46,983 nt of DNA from Pseudomonadota bacterium. GTDB lineage: Bacteria > Pseudomonadota > Gammaproteobacteria > Steroidobacterales > Steroidobacteraceae. The notes below the pieces were generated by a model that did not search any database, was not told the origin of the DNA, and saw only the letters and a program-made list of their open reading frames with translations. The stretch covers positions 1 to 46,983 of the forward strand of contig JABBNZ010000023.1 of NCBI GenBank assembly GCA_019352035.1, read 5' to 3'. The translations under genes and the position numbers were made by a program. This document shows, one piece after another, positions 19,633 through 29,056 of the stretch (positions are counted from its first letter, which is position 1; each line of letters opens with the position of its first letter).

Positions 19633-20594
19633 TTCAGCTCCGCCGGGTGAACATTCGAGCCACCGATCGGATGCACGCCGGGCACCGCGCCTTGCGGGCC
19701 GTGACCCGGCGGCAGGCGCAGCAACACGACGTCCGCGAACAGGCCCGGCTGCACGGACCGGTAGGTATACGGATGCGGCGGCACGCTCTGGCGCAGGAGC
19801 GCCCGGTAGGTCTGCTCATTGAGCACGGGGCCGGAGCCGCGGGTGGCCTGAACCCAGGCGTCGAAGCGATCCCGGGACACCGCGTGCGTGTTGAAATGCA
19901 TGTCCGGGAAGCCGTCGCCGTCGATCATCGCGGACTCCCCGTAGTAGACGCCGCGGTGGCTCGCCTCCAGATAGAGGTTGTCGGCCATGCCGCTCATGCA
20001 GTAGATCATGGTGCCGAGCTGCGGAACCCAGAACACGTTCCATACGGTTGCCGAGGTCAGCGTGAGGTGCAGCGGCACGCCGGCGGGAACCACGAGTCTG
20101 TTGACGCTGGCAATGCCGAGCTTCGGGTAGATGAAGAGCCACTTCCAATCGAGGGAGACGACCTGGATGTCGAGCGGCGCATGGTGCGAGCGTAGCGGCT
20201 TCGCCGGGTCGAGATCGTGGGATCCGATCCAGGCGATCCCGCCGAGGAAGATCACGACCAGCGCCGGTATGGACCAGACGACGAGCTCGACGCGGCCCGA
20301 ATACACGAAATCCGGCATCCGCCGCGCGCGCCGGTTGGAGGGGCGATACCACCAGACGACACCGAGAATCGCGAGGATCGTGGGCACCACGATCGCGAGC
20401 ATGATCGCGAGGGAATCGTAGAGGATCTCGCGCTCGGCGGCGCTCACGGGACCGGCGGGCTGCAGCTGCGCGCGGCCGCAGCCGCCGAGCTCGCTGAGCA
20501 CGAGCAGGGCCAGCAGCAGGAGGCCGACCTTGCCTGCTGTTGCCGAGCTTCTTTTCCGGTCGATGGCGGCGTCTCCTGCGGCTAGGCCGGGCAT
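19629..20594 (-). CDS. cyoA: Cytochrome bo3 ubiquinol oxidase subunit II
   Basis: Subunit II, 321 residues, with a lipoprotein-type signal (LSELGGC, Cys39 expected to be lipidated as in E. coli CyoA), two transmembrane helices, and a periplasmic cupredoxin domain. The domain carries VVSLDWKWLFIYP and WVPQLGTMIYCMSGM. The CuA ligand set of cytochrome c oxidases is absent, as expected for a quinol oxidase. The ATG at 20594 is preferred; a TTG directly in front of it (20597) is also in frame and gives tighter spacing from AAGGG. It heads the cyoABCD operon, preceded by 230 bp of non-coding DNA. Confidence 0.95.
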   Translation of the reverse strand: MPGLAAGDAAIDRKRSSATAGKVGLLLLALLVLSELGGCGRAQLQPAGPVSAAEREILYDSLAIMLAIVVPTILAILGVVWWYRPSNRRARRMPDFVYSGRVELVVWSIPALVVIFLGGIAWIGSHDLDPAKPLRSHHAPLDIQVVSLDWKWLFIYPKLGIASVNRLVVPAGVPLHLTLTSATVWNVFWVPQLGTMIYCMSGMADNLYLEASHRGVYYGESAMIDGDGFPDMHFNTHAVSRDRFDAWVQATRGSGPVLNEQTYRALLRQSVPPHPYTYRSVQPGLFADVVLLRLPPGHGPQGAVPGVHPIGGSNVHPAELK

Positions 20595-20824
20595 CAACGC
20601 GATCCCTTCTACAAAGTTCCTGCGCCCGGGTGTGTTGGTATCCTCGGGCTGCGGCGCGGCGGTGACGGCCGCTCAGGAGTCGCCCATGGATGCCCGTCCA
20701 CCCCGAATCATCAAGCGGCACGATGTGCCTCCGGCTGCGGGGTCGGCAACGCCGCGCTTTCGGGTGAGTTCCGGGCAGGCGCCATCCGCCTCGGGCCGAA
20801 GGTGGGCCGCTCGCAGGCGCCGGA

Positions 20825-21505
20825 TCAACAGCGCGGCGGGGATCGAGGGCGAGGCGAGCGCCTGGCGGCGAGCAGGCTCGGGAACGCCCCGGCGCACAGG
20901 GCGCTCGTCCAGTCCTCGCACAGCGCCACGGCCTCGGCCGGCCTGAAGGTACGGGGATTGATGCTCGCCTCGATCCACAGGCCATCGAGGAGCGCAGAGA
21001 GCGCGATCGCGGCCGGGCGCGGCTTGAACCGAGGCACGCCATCGCCGCGGCGCAGCTCGCCCAAGAGGGATTCGAGTGCCTCGCGATAGGCCGCGTAGGT
21101 GCGATCGTGCACCGCCCGCACCTGCGCGTGGTGCGAGGTCATGCTCCAGAAGACGAGCCAGGTGTTGAAGAGGCCGGGGTCGAGCAGTGCGGGCGCGAAC
21201 GAGGCCTGGTAGAAGCGCCGCAGGCGCTCGCGTGGGCTGGCATCGCTCTCGCGCGCTCGCCGCTGAATCGACTCGAGGAGCGACATCGACAGTGTCTCGT
21301 AGGCCGCGGCGACCAGAGTCCAGACGCTGGGAAAGTGATGGTTGATGAGGCCCGGGGAGACTCCCGCCTCGGCGCCGATCCGCCGTACGGAGAGCCCCTC
21401 GTGACCGTGCTTGCGCAGACTGGCGAGCGTCGCCTCGATCAGCGCCTCGCGGCGGATGCTGGGGGGGGCGCGCCGGAATTTCGGCGCCTGACGCTCTCTG
21501 GCCAT
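20825..21505 (-). CDS. TetR-family transcriptional regulator (BetI-like)
   Basis: A 226-residue TetR repressor. The N-terminal HTH region runs from about residue 15 to 65 (RREALIEATLASLRKHGHEGLSV, then GVSPGLINHHFPS), a BetI-like wording. The C-terminal helical ligand domain includes the conserved TFRPAEAVALCEDW. It is divergent from the Rieske oxygenase gene, with 80 bp between the two starts. That space contains a promoter-like sequence overlapped by a short palindrome, so autoregulation and control of the oxygenase cluster are likely. The ligand is unknown. BetI proteins sense choline-type compounds, but resemblance by eye is not enough to claim this. Confidence 0.9.
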   Translation of the reverse strand: MARERQAPKFRRAPPSIRREALIEATLASLRKHGHEGLSVRRIGAEAGVSPGLINHHFPSVWTLVAAAYETLSMSLLESIQRRARESDASPRERLRRFYQASFAPALLDPGLFNTWLVFWSMTSHHAQVRAVHDRTYAAYREALESLLGELRRGDGVPRFKPRPAAIALSALLDGLWIEASINPRTFRPAEAVALCEDWTSALCAGAFPSLLAARRSPRPRSPPRC

Positions 21506-21523
21506 CCGCGCCGATCATACCAC

Positions 21524-21559
21524 TTGACCTTCCCCCGAGCGCGCTGCTATACGGTCGTA
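21524..21559 (+). promoter_or_regulatory. Candidate sigma-70 promoter with overlapping TetR operator
   Basis: TTGACC (21524-21529) and TATACG (21548-21553) are separated by 18 bp, a plausible promoter for the Rieske oxygenase operon. A perfect 10-bp palindrome TACGGTCGTA (21550-21559) overlaps the -10 element and the transcription start region. In the short space between the divergent TetR gene and its likely target this is the best operator candidate. It is short, so it could also be chance. Confidence 0.5.
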
Positions 21560-21585
21560 CAACAACAGCGAGGCAGGCTCCGGTC

Positions 21586-22785
21586 ATGAGTGCTCGTGCG
21601 ATCGACATCGTTCCGGCGGCGGGCGGGGAGGCCTTGGGCCTTCCGGGCTGGATCTACCGCGACCCGGAATTCTTCGAGCTCGAGAAGGAGCTCCTCTTCC
21701 GCCCGAGCTGGCAGGTCGTCTGCCACGTCAACGACGTGCCGCGCAGCGGCGACTTTCATACGCTCGATTTCCTCGGCCAGGGCGTCGTCGTGCTTCGAGG
21801 CGAGGACGGGCAGGTGCGCAGCTTCTACAACGCCTGTCGCCATCGGGCCTCGCGGCTCCTGGACGGCCCGAAGGGACGCTGTGGACGGCGCATCACCTGC
21901 CCCTACCACGCGTGGTCGTACGGGCTCGATGGCCGCCTCCTCACCGTGCCGCATCGCGAGGCCTACGAGGGACTCGACCTCGAGCGCCATGGCCTCGCGG
22001 CGCTCGAGCAGGAAATCTTCATGGGCTTCGTGTTCGTTCGCTTCGCGCCCGGACTGCCGGGCAGCGAGGCGCGGATGCCGAGCGTGCGGGAGATGGCGGC
22101 TCCCTATCTCCAGGAGCTCGAGGCGTACCGCCTGGAGGAGCTCGTGCCCCAGGGCCGCGTGACGCTGCGGCCGCGCGCCGTCAACTGGAAGAACATCGCC
22201 GACAACTATTCCGACGGCCTGCACATTCCCGTCGCGCATCCGGGACTCACCCGCCTCTTCGGCAGCAGCTACGGCATCGAGGCGCGGCCCTGGATCGACA
22301 AGATGTGGGGTCGCCTGCGCGAGACTGCATCCTCCAACTGGTCGGAGGCGCGCTACCAGTCGCTGCTGCCGCGGGTGGCGCATCTGCCCGAGGAGCGGCA
22401 GCGGCTGTGGACCTACTTCAAGCTCTGGCCCAACGTGGCGCTCGACATCTATCCGGACCAGATCGATTTCATGCAGTTCCTGCCGATCTCCCCGACGGAG
22501 ACCCTGATCAGGGAGATCGCCTACGTGCATCCCGACGACCGGCGCGAGATGCGCGCGGCGCGTTATCTGAACTGGCGGATCAACCGGCAGGTCAATGCGG
22601 AGGATACGAAGCTGATCGCGCGCGTACAGGAGGGCATGGGAGCGGACGGCTACACCCCGGGGCCCCTGGGCGAGGGCGAAGTGTGCCTGCGCAGCTTCGC
22701 GCGGCGGATGCGGCAGCTGATCCCCGAGAGCCGGCTGCCGCGAGCACCCGCACGAGGCTGGAGCATGAGAGCCCATGAGCGCTGA
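21586..22785 (+). CDS. Rieske non-heme iron oxygenase, alpha subunit
   Basis: A 399-residue ring-hydroxylating-type oxygenase. The Rieske [2Fe-2S] ligands are C84 and H86 (CRH) and C105 and H108 (CPYH). The catalytic domain has the mononuclear iron motif DNYSDGLHIPVAH, giving H213 and H218, with a third carboxylate ligand expected further on. D206 is the likely electron-bridge residue. It would insert O2 into an aromatic or quaternary-ammonium-type substrate, or demethylate. No ferredoxin or reductase gene is nearby, so electrons must come from elsewhere. It overlaps the next gene by 11 bp, and is divergent from the TetR gene. Confidence 0.93.
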   Translation: MSARAIDIVPAAGGEALGLPGWIYRDPEFFELEKELLFRPSWQVVCHVNDVPRSGDFHTLDFLGQGVVVLRGEDGQVRSFYNACRHRASRLLDGPKGRCGRRITCPYHAWSYGLDGRLLTVPHREAYEGLDLERHGLAALEQEIFMGFVFVRFAPGLPGSEARMPSVREMAAPYLQELEAYRLEELVPQGRVTLRPRAVNWKNIADNYSDGLHIPVAHPGLTRLFGSSYGIEARPWIDKMWGRLRETASSNWSEARYQSLLPRVAHLPEERQRLWTYFKLWPNVALDIYPDQIDFMQFLPISPTETLIREIAYVHPDDRREMRAARYLNWRINRQVNAEDTKLIARVQEGMGADGYTPGPLGEGEVCLRSFARRMRQLIPESRLPRAPARGWSMRAHER

Positions 22786-24400
22786 GACTCGCGACGTCCT
22801 CATCGTCGGGGGCGGCCACAACGGGCTGGTATGCGCGGCCTATCTGGCGGCCGCGGGACTGAAAGTCACGGTGCTCGAGCGGCGCGGCGTCGTGGGCGGC
22901 GCCGCGGTGACCGAGGAGTTTCATCCGGGCTTTCGCAATTCGGTCGCCGCCTACACCGTCTCGCTCCTCAACCCGAAGGTGATCCGCGATCTCGATCTGC
23001 CGCGCCACGGCTTGCGGATCCTCGAGCGGCGGCTCGCGAATTTCCTGCCCACGGCCGACGGCGGGTATCTGCGCACCGGCGGCGGACAGACGCACGCGGA
23101 GGTGGCGAAGTTCTCCACGAAGGACGCCGAGCGTCTCGATGCGTACGGCGCGCGCCTGGAGGCGATCGCGGACGTGTTGCGCGGTCTCGTGCTGGAGACG
23201 CCGCCCAACGTGGTGCAGGGCACCTGGGCGGCCGCCCTGCCGGAGCTGCTGCGCACCACGCGCCTCGGCGCCCGGCTCGGCCGGCTCGACATGAGCCTGC
23301 GCCGGGAGCTGCTGAAGCTCTTCGCCGCTTCCGCCGGGGACTATCTCGATGAGTGGTTCGAGAGTGATCCGATCAAAGCGGTATACGGCTTCGACGGCAT
23401 CGTCGGGCACTATGCGAGTCCCTACGCAACCGGCACGGCGTACGTGCTGCTTCACCACTGCTTCGGGGAGGTGAACGGCAAGAAGGGAACGTGGGGTCAC
23501 GCCGTTGGCGGCATGGGTGCCATCACGCAGGCGATGGCGAGATCGGCAGCGGAACGCGGCGTCGACATCCGGGTCGGGTCCGCGGTGCGCGAGATCATCG
23601 TCGAAGGCGATCGCGCCGTCGGTGTCGTCACGGAGGCCGGAGAGTCCCTGCGCGCCTCGGCGGTCGTCTCGAATCTCAATCCGAAGCTGCTCTACACGCA
23701 GCTCATCGACGCCGCGGCGCTGCCCCGGGACTTCGCGGAGCGGATTGCGCAGTGGCGCTGCGGCTCGGGCACTTTCCGCATGAACGTGGCGCTCGCGGAG
23801 CTGCCGGATTTCACCTGTCTGCCGGGCCGCTCGCTCGCCGATCACCACACGGCCGGCATCATTCTCGCACCGACGCTGGGCTACATGGAGCAGGCTTATT
23901 TCGATGCCCGCACCGGCGGCTGGTCGCGCCAGCCGATCGTCGAGATGGTCATTCCTTCCACACTCGATGACAGCCTGGCGCCCCCGGGAAAGCACGTGGC
24001 GAGCCTCTTCTGCCAGCACGTGGCGCCGCAGCTGCCCGATGGACAATCCTGGGACACGCACCGCGAGGGCGTCGCCGATCTCATGATCGAGACCGTCAAT
24101 CGCTTCGCGCCCAACTTCAAGGCGTCCGTGCTGGGCCGGCAGATCATGAGCCCGCTCGATCTCGAGCGGACCTTCGGCCTGCTGGGCGGTGACATCTTCC
24201 ACGGCAGGCTGCAGCTCGATCAGATGTTGTCCGCAAGGCCGATGCTGGGCTACGGCGACTACCGCGGGCCGCTTCGGGGTCTGTATATGTGCGGCGCCGG
24301 GACGCACCCCGGCGGGGGCGTCACGGGGGCGCCCGGCCACAATGCGGCGCGGGAGATCATCAGGGACTTTCGCCGCCGGCGACTGCATCGAGCCGGATGA
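22775..24400 (+). CDS. FAD-dependent oxidoreductase, PYROXD2/phytoene-desaturase-like
   Basis: A 541-residue flavoprotein with the N-terminal dinucleotide fold VLIVGGGHNGLVCAAYLAAAG (GGGHNG at 12-17), followed by VLERRGVVGGAAVTEEFHPGF, the extended FAD signature of the phytoene-desaturase/PYROXD2 group. The C-terminal YMCGAGTHPGGGVTGAPGHNAAREI closes the FAD site. Bacterial members often act as dehydrogenases on hydrophobic or alicyclic compounds. The start lies 11 bp inside the Rieske gene, so the pair is probably translated together and may act in sequence, oxygenation then dehydrogenation or the reverse. No carotenoid genes are nearby, so a carotenoid role is unlikely. Confidence 0.9.
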   Translation: MSAETRDVLIVGGGHNGLVCAAYLAAAGLKVTVLERRGVVGGAAVTEEFHPGFRNSVAAYTVSLLNPKVIRDLDLPRHGLRILERRLANFLPTADGGYLRTGGGQTHAEVAKFSTKDAERLDAYGARLEAIADVLRGLVLETPPNVVQGTWAAALPELLRTTRLGARLGRLDMSLRRELLKLFAASAGDYLDEWFESDPIKAVYGFDGIVGHYASPYATGTAYVLLHHCFGEVNGKKGTWGHAVGGMGAITQAMARSAAERGVDIRVGSAVREIIVEGDRAVGVVTEAGESLRASAVVSNLNPKLLYTQLIDAAALPRDFAERIAQWRCGSGTFRMNVALAELPDFTCLPGRSLADHHTAGIILAPTLGYMEQAYFDARTGGWSRQPIVEMVIPSTLDDSLAPPGKHVASLFCQHVAPQLPDGQSWDTHREGVADLMIETVNRFAPNFKASVLGRQIMSPLDLERTFGLLGGDIFHGRLQLDQMLSARPMLGYGDYRGPLRGLYMCGAGTHPGGGVTGAPGHNAAREIIRDFRRRRLHRAG

Positions 24401-24480
24401 GGAGGCCTCGCGGCAGGCGTGAGCGGAATTCATCCGGCGCATCTTGCAAAAGCGGCTGATTCGGGCACATTAGGGGAATC

Positions 24481-26403
24481 TTGAGCACCCTCGCCGAGCC
24501 TGTCGGGACCCTCGAAGTCGCGCTGGCGCACGCGACGCGGCTGCTCGCGGTGAAGCCGGCCGCGGCCGCCGAGCAGGCGTGCGAGATCCTGAAAGTCATT
24601 CCCCGGCAACCGCGGGCCTTCCTCATCCTGGGATTGGCGCGCGCCGCGGCGAGCGATGTCGAGGGGTCGATAGACGCTTTGACCCGCGCGGTGTCGCTGA
24701 ACCCCGACTTGCCCGACGCGTGGCTCGCGCTGGCCGATCAACTGCGCGCGCGCGGTGACGCACAAGCTGCCGACAGGGCCTACGCTCACTACATCAAGGC
24801 GGCGACGCGCGATCCGCGGCTGATGGGGGCCGCGGCGGCTCTGTGCGAGAACCGCATTCCAGAGGCGGAAGCCCTGCTGCGCGCGCATCTCGCCCGATAC
24901 CCCAACGATGTGGCGGCGCTGCGCATGCTCGCCGAAGTCGCAGCGCGCTTGATGCGCTATGCGGATGCGCTGCGGCTCCTCGAGCGCTGTCTCGAGCTCG
25001 CGCCGTCCTTCGATGCGGCGCGCCACAACTACGCGACGGTGCTCAACCGCCAGAGCAGGAGCGCCGAGGCGCTCAAGCAATGCGCACAGCTTTTGGCAAA
25101 GGAGCCGCACCACGCAGGCTACCGGAGCCTGCAGGCGGCCATCTCGGCCAATCTCGGCGAGTACGCCGACTGCATCGCGGCATACGAGTCGGTGCTGCGG
25201 GAGTACCCGCGGCAGCCGAAGCTCTGGACGAGCTATGGCCATGCCCTGCGCACCACCGGCAGAGTCCCGGAGAGCATCGCAGCGTACCGGCGGGCGCTCT
25301 CGATGGAGCCGACGCTCGGGGAGGCCTGGTGGAGCCTGGCAAACCTCAAGACTTTCCGTTTCACCGAGGCCGACGTGCTCGCCATGCGCGAGGCGGCGGC
25401 GCGCAGCGATCTTACCGACGAGGACCGCCTGCACTTCGAGTTCGCGCTCGGCAAAGCGCTCGAGGACGCGGCCGCGTACGAGGAATCCTTCAGCCACTAC
25501 GCCGCCGGCAATGCGCTGCGCCGCAGCCAGCACGGCTACGATCCTGAGGAGAATTCGCGGTTCGTGCGCCGCTCGAAGCGGCTCTTCACGCGGGAGTTCT
25601 TCGCCGAGCGCGCCGGTGCGGGCGCGCAAGCCCGCGATCCGATCTTCATCGTGGGCCTGCCGCGAGCCGGCTCGACCCTCATCGAGCAGATCCTGGCGAG
25701 CCATCCCCTCGTCGAGGGAACGATGGAGCTGCCGCACCTGCCGAAGCTCGCCCGCGAGCTGGCCGGTCCCCGGCAGGAGGAGGAGGAGGAGGGGACCTTT
25801 CTCAAGAGGGTTGCGGCGCTCGGCCGCGATGAGCTGCGCTCGCTCGGGGAGCGCTACCTCGCCGAGACTCGAGTCATGCGCAAGACCGACGCGCCGTTCT
25901 TCATCGACAAGATGCCGAACAATTGCATGTACGTCGGCCTCATCCACCTCATTCTGCCCAATGCGGCCGTCATCGACGCCCGGCGGCACCCGCTCGGCTG
26001 CTGCTTCTCCTGCTTCAAGCAGCACTTCGCGCGCGGGCAGTGGTTCAGCTATGGACTTGACGACCTGGGCCGCTACTATCGCGACTACGTCGAGCTCCTG
26101 GCGCATTTCGAGGAGGTGCTGCCCGGCCGGGTGGCGCGCATCCACTACGAGCGCCTCATCGAGGACACCGAGACCGAAGTGCGCCGGCTGCTCGATCACT
26201 GCGGACTCGCCTTCGAGCCGGCGTGCCTGAAGTTCCACGAGAACGAGCGGGCGGTGCGGACCGCCAGCTCGGAGCAGGTCCGCAAGCCGATTTTCCGCGA
26301 CGGCGTCGACCAGTGGCGTCATTATGAGCCCTGGCTCGGGCCGCTCGCGCAGGCTCTGGGAAATGTACTGAGCGAGTATCCGGAGGTTCCGCTCTTCAAT
26401 TGA
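24481..26403 (+). CDS. TPR-domain sulfotransferase family protein
   Basis: A 640-residue two-part protein. Residues 1 to about 330 are repeated TPR helices (for example AWLALADQLRARGDAQAADRAY and SIAAYRRALSMEPTLGEAW). The C-terminal half is a sulfotransferase-type domain with the PAPS 5'-phosphosulfate-binding loop IVGLPRAGSTLIEQILASHP (GLPRAGST at 392-399) and the 3'-phosphate region VIDARRHPLGCCFSCFKQ. It would transfer sulfate from PAPS to an unknown acceptor. The start is TTG at 24481 with AGGGG at about 24472-24476. It lies between the flavoenzyme and a TonB receptor on the same strand (80 and 58 bp gaps). Confidence 0.9.
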   Translation: MSTLAEPVGTLEVALAHATRLLAVKPAAAAEQACEILKVIPRQPRAFLILGLARAAASDVEGSIDALTRAVSLNPDLPDAWLALADQLRARGDAQAADRAYAHYIKAATRDPRLMGAAAALCENRIPEAEALLRAHLARYPNDVAALRMLAEVAARLMRYADALRLLERCLELAPSFDAARHNYATVLNRQSRSAEALKQCAQLLAKEPHHAGYRSLQAAISANLGEYADCIAAYESVLREYPRQPKLWTSYGHALRTTGRVPESIAAYRRALSMEPTLGEAWWSLANLKTFRFTEADVLAMREAAARSDLTDEDRLHFEFALGKALEDAAAYEESFSHYAAGNALRRSQHGYDPEENSRFVRRSKRLFTREFFAERAGAGAQARDPIFIVGLPRAGSTLIEQILASHPLVEGTMELPHLPKLARELAGPRQEEEEEGTFLKRVAALGRDELRSLGERYLAETRVMRKTDAPFFIDKMPNNCMYVGLIHLILPNAAVIDARRHPLGCCFSCFKQHFARGQWFSYGLDDLGRYYRDYVELLAHFEEVLPGRVARIHYERLIEDTETEVRRLLDHCGLAFEPACLKFHENERAVRTASSEQVRKPIFRDGVDQWRHYEPWLGPLAQALGNVLSEYPEVPLFN

Positions 26404-26461
26404 GGGCTGGAGCCCGCCTGTCATAGCTACACAACAGTCACGGGGTACGGGGAGAGAACGA

Positions 26462-29050
26462 ATGACGCGCAGCCGACGTAGAAAGCTATCCCGCGAGCGG
26501 GCGAAGCCGCTCCACACCATCATGCGGGCAGGCGTGCCGCTCGCCTCCGCGCTGATCGCATCCATGCCCGCGGCCCAGGCGCAGAAGGCCACGGGCGAGG
26601 ACATGCTGCAGACCGTCGTGGTCACGGCGCAGAAGATTCAGCAGAACCTGCAGAACGTGCCGATCAGCGTCCAGGTCTTCGACAACAAGGCGCTGAGGCA
26701 GCTGAACATCGTCAGCATCGACGACTACGTCCAGCTCGCCCCGTCCGTATCGTACGTGCGCAGCCAGGGCGAAGGCGACAACGGCGGCCCCGGCTCCGCC
26801 ATCGTCTACATCCGCGGCGTCGTGAGCGGCGGCGACGGCAATCACTCCGGGTCCGAGCCGAGCGTCGGCATCTATCTCGACGAGCAGCCGGTCACCACGA
26901 TCACGGGCGCGCTGCCCCTTCACATCTACGACATGAACCGCATCGAGGTGCTGGAGGGTCCCCAGGGAACGCTCTTCGGCGCGAGCTCCGAGGCGGGCAC
27001 CATCCGCCTCATCACCAACAAGCCCGATCCGAAGCGGTTCTCGGCCGGTTACAACATCCAGGCCAACAAGATCGAGGCCGGCGGGCCGGGCGACATCATC
27101 GAGGGCTACGTCAACCTGCCGATATCGAACACGGCGGCCATCCGCCTGGTCGGCTGGCAGGAGCACGACGGCGGCTACATCAGCAACGTCGCCGGCACCG
27201 ATGCGAATGCCTGCATCGTCAACGGCGTGCGGACATTTCCCACCTGGGCGCAGTCCGCGAGCGGCGTGGGCCCCGGAGGCGGCACCGGCCAGTGCGCCCC
27301 CGCGACGGCGCCGATCGGCGCGGGCGCCATCAGCAACGCGCAGTGGCGCAAGAAGAACTACAACACCGTGGATACCGAGGGCGGCCGGATCGAGCTCAGG
27401 TTCGACCTGGGGGATCACTGGACGGTCACGCCGAGTTTCCAGGGGGAATCGGACACGAGCCACGGCTTCTTCGGCTACGACCCGGCGGTGGGCGACCTGA
27501 AGGTCGTGCACTTCGGGCCGGAGAGCTCCCACGATACCTGGACGCAGACCGCCCTCACCGTCGAGGGCAAGGTCAGCAACTTCGACATCGTCTACGCGGG
27601 CGGCTACGTCAAGCGCAATCAGCACTCGATCGCCGACTACAGCGACTACTCGGAGTTCTACGACAAGATGAACGGCTCCGGCGCCTATTACGTGGGCAAC
27701 TCCGGCGCGCCGATCATGCCGCAGCAGTTCGTGATCGGCGCCGGCGACTTCGAGATGTGGAGCCAGGAGTTTCGGGTCACCACTCCGCTCGACAAGCCGG
27801 TCCATGCGACCGTCGGAGTCTTCCTGCAGCGCCAGATGCACAACATCTGGCAGAACTACACCATGCCCGGATACGGCTTCACCAACGTGTACGGCGGCAA
27901 TCCGAACGGCTTCGGCTACATCGCTCCCAACGACTTCTCGGTCCCCGGGTATCCGAACACCATCTGGCTCACCGACGAGCAGCGGGTCGATCGCGACAAG
28001 GCCATCTTCGGGCAGGCGACCTGGGACATCACGCACCAGCTGTCATTGACGGGCGGGATTCGTTTCTACAAGTACGACAACTCGCTGCTCGGCTTCTACG
28101 GCTTCAACGGGAACTTTTTTACGGGGGAGGGGACCGCCACGTGTTCCGGTCCCGCCATCGTCAAGGGCTCGCCGTGCACCGATCTCAATGCGCGCACGGC
28201 CGCTACCGGTCACGTTCCCAAGGTGAACGTGACCTACAAGATCACGCCGAACAAGATGGTCTACGCGACCTATTCCAAGGGCTTCCGCCCGGGCGGTGTC
28301 AACCGGATCGGCGGCAACGTGCCGTACGCGGCCGACTTCCTGACCAACTACGAGGTGGGCTGGAAGACGCAGTGGTTCGGCAATACGCTGCGCTGGAACG
28401 GCGCGCTCTTCTGGGAGGACTGGAAGAACTTCCAGTTCGCCTTCCTCGGGGCCAACAGCGTCACGGAGATCGCCAACGGCGGCGCCGCACGCATCAAGGG
28501 CATCGAGAGCAACCTCGAATGGCTGGCGACGAGCCATCTGCTGCTCAGCACGGATTTCACGTTGATGGATCCGGTCCTGACCACCAATTACTGCGGCACT
28601 ATCGGCGTCACCTCCTGTCCGAACCTCATCACTACGGGGGATTACCTGCCCGGGGGGCAGATCGTGGGTCCGATCGCTCCTGCCGGCACGAACCTGCCGG
28701 TGGCGCCGAAGTTCAAGGGCAACATCATCGTGCGCTACTCCTTCGACACGATGGGTAACTGGAAGCCGTACGGCCAGGTGAGCGCGATGTACCAGAACCA
28801 GACCGCGCAGGTGCTGCGCCGCGACCAGGCCGCCGTCATCGGCAACCTCCCGGCCTACGCGCTCGTCAACTTCAAGATCGGGGCCGACGGCGCGAACGGC
28901 ATGCACATGGACTTCTTCATCAGCAACCTGCTGAACCGGCGCGCGCAGCTCTCGCGTTACACCGAGAGCAACCCTAGCAACAACAACCAGGTGTACATCC
29001 TGCCGACGCAGCCACGCACGTTCGGGGTGGAGTTCGGCCAGGACTTCTAG
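26462..29050 (+). CDS. TonB-dependent outer membrane receptor
   Basis: A 862-residue TonB-dependent transporter. A basic N-terminus and a hydrophobic segment (PLASALIASMPAAQAQ) form the signal peptide. A TonB-box-like TVVVTA (residues 51-56) is followed by the plug domain (VPISVQVFDNKALRQL, RIEVLEGPQGTLFGASSEAGTIRLITNKP). A 22-strand barrel runs to a terminal Phe (GVEFGQDF). Such receptors import scarce or large substrates using the proton gradient. The neighbours (oxygenase, flavoenzyme, sulfotransferase) hint that it imports the compound they act on, but no ligand motif can be read. It ends just before three hairpins and a convergent Lrp-type gene. Confidence 0.95.
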   Translation: MTRSRRRKLSRERAKPLHTIMRAGVPLASALIASMPAAQAQKATGEDMLQTVVVTAQKIQQNLQNVPISVQVFDNKALRQLNIVSIDDYVQLAPSVSYVRSQGEGDNGGPGSAIVYIRGVVSGGDGNHSGSEPSVGIYLDEQPVTTITGALPLHIYDMNRIEVLEGPQGTLFGASSEAGTIRLITNKPDPKRFSAGYNIQANKIEAGGPGDIIEGYVNLPISNTAAIRLVGWQEHDGGYISNVAGTDANACIVNGVRTFPTWAQSASGVGPGGGTGQCAPATAPIGAGAISNAQWRKKNYNTVDTEGGRIELRFDLGDHWTVTPSFQGESDTSHGFFGYDPAVGDLKVVHFGPESSHDTWTQTALTVEGKVSNFDIVYAGGYVKRNQHSIADYSDYSEFYDKMNGSGAYYVGNSGAPIMPQQFVIGAGDFEMWSQEFRVTTPLDKPVHATVGVFLQRQMHNIWQNYTMPGYGFTNVYGGNPNGFGYIAPNDFSVPGYPNTIWLTDEQRVDRDKAIFGQATWDITHQLSLTGGIRFYKYDNSLLGFYGFNGNFFTGEGTATCSGPAIVKGSPCTDLNARTAATGHVPKVNVTYKITPNKMVYATYSKGFRPGGVNRIGGNVPYAADFLTNYEVGWKTQWFGNTLRWNGALFWEDWKNFQFAFLGANSVTEIANGGAARIKGIESNLEWLATSHLLLSTDFTLMDPVLTTNYCGTIGVTSCPNLITTGDYLPGGQIVGPIAPAGTNLPVAPKFKGNIIVRYSFDTMGNWKPYGQVSAMYQNQTAQVLRRDQAAVIGNLPAYALVNFKIGADGANGMHMDFFISNLLNRRAQLSRYTESNPSNNNQVYILPTQPRTFGVEFGQDF

Positions 29051-29056
29051 TTTATG

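Noticed and set aside
22775-24400. Carotenoid phytoene desaturase
   Set aside because: No phytoene synthase or other carotenoid gene is near and the wording fits PYROXD2-like proteins better.
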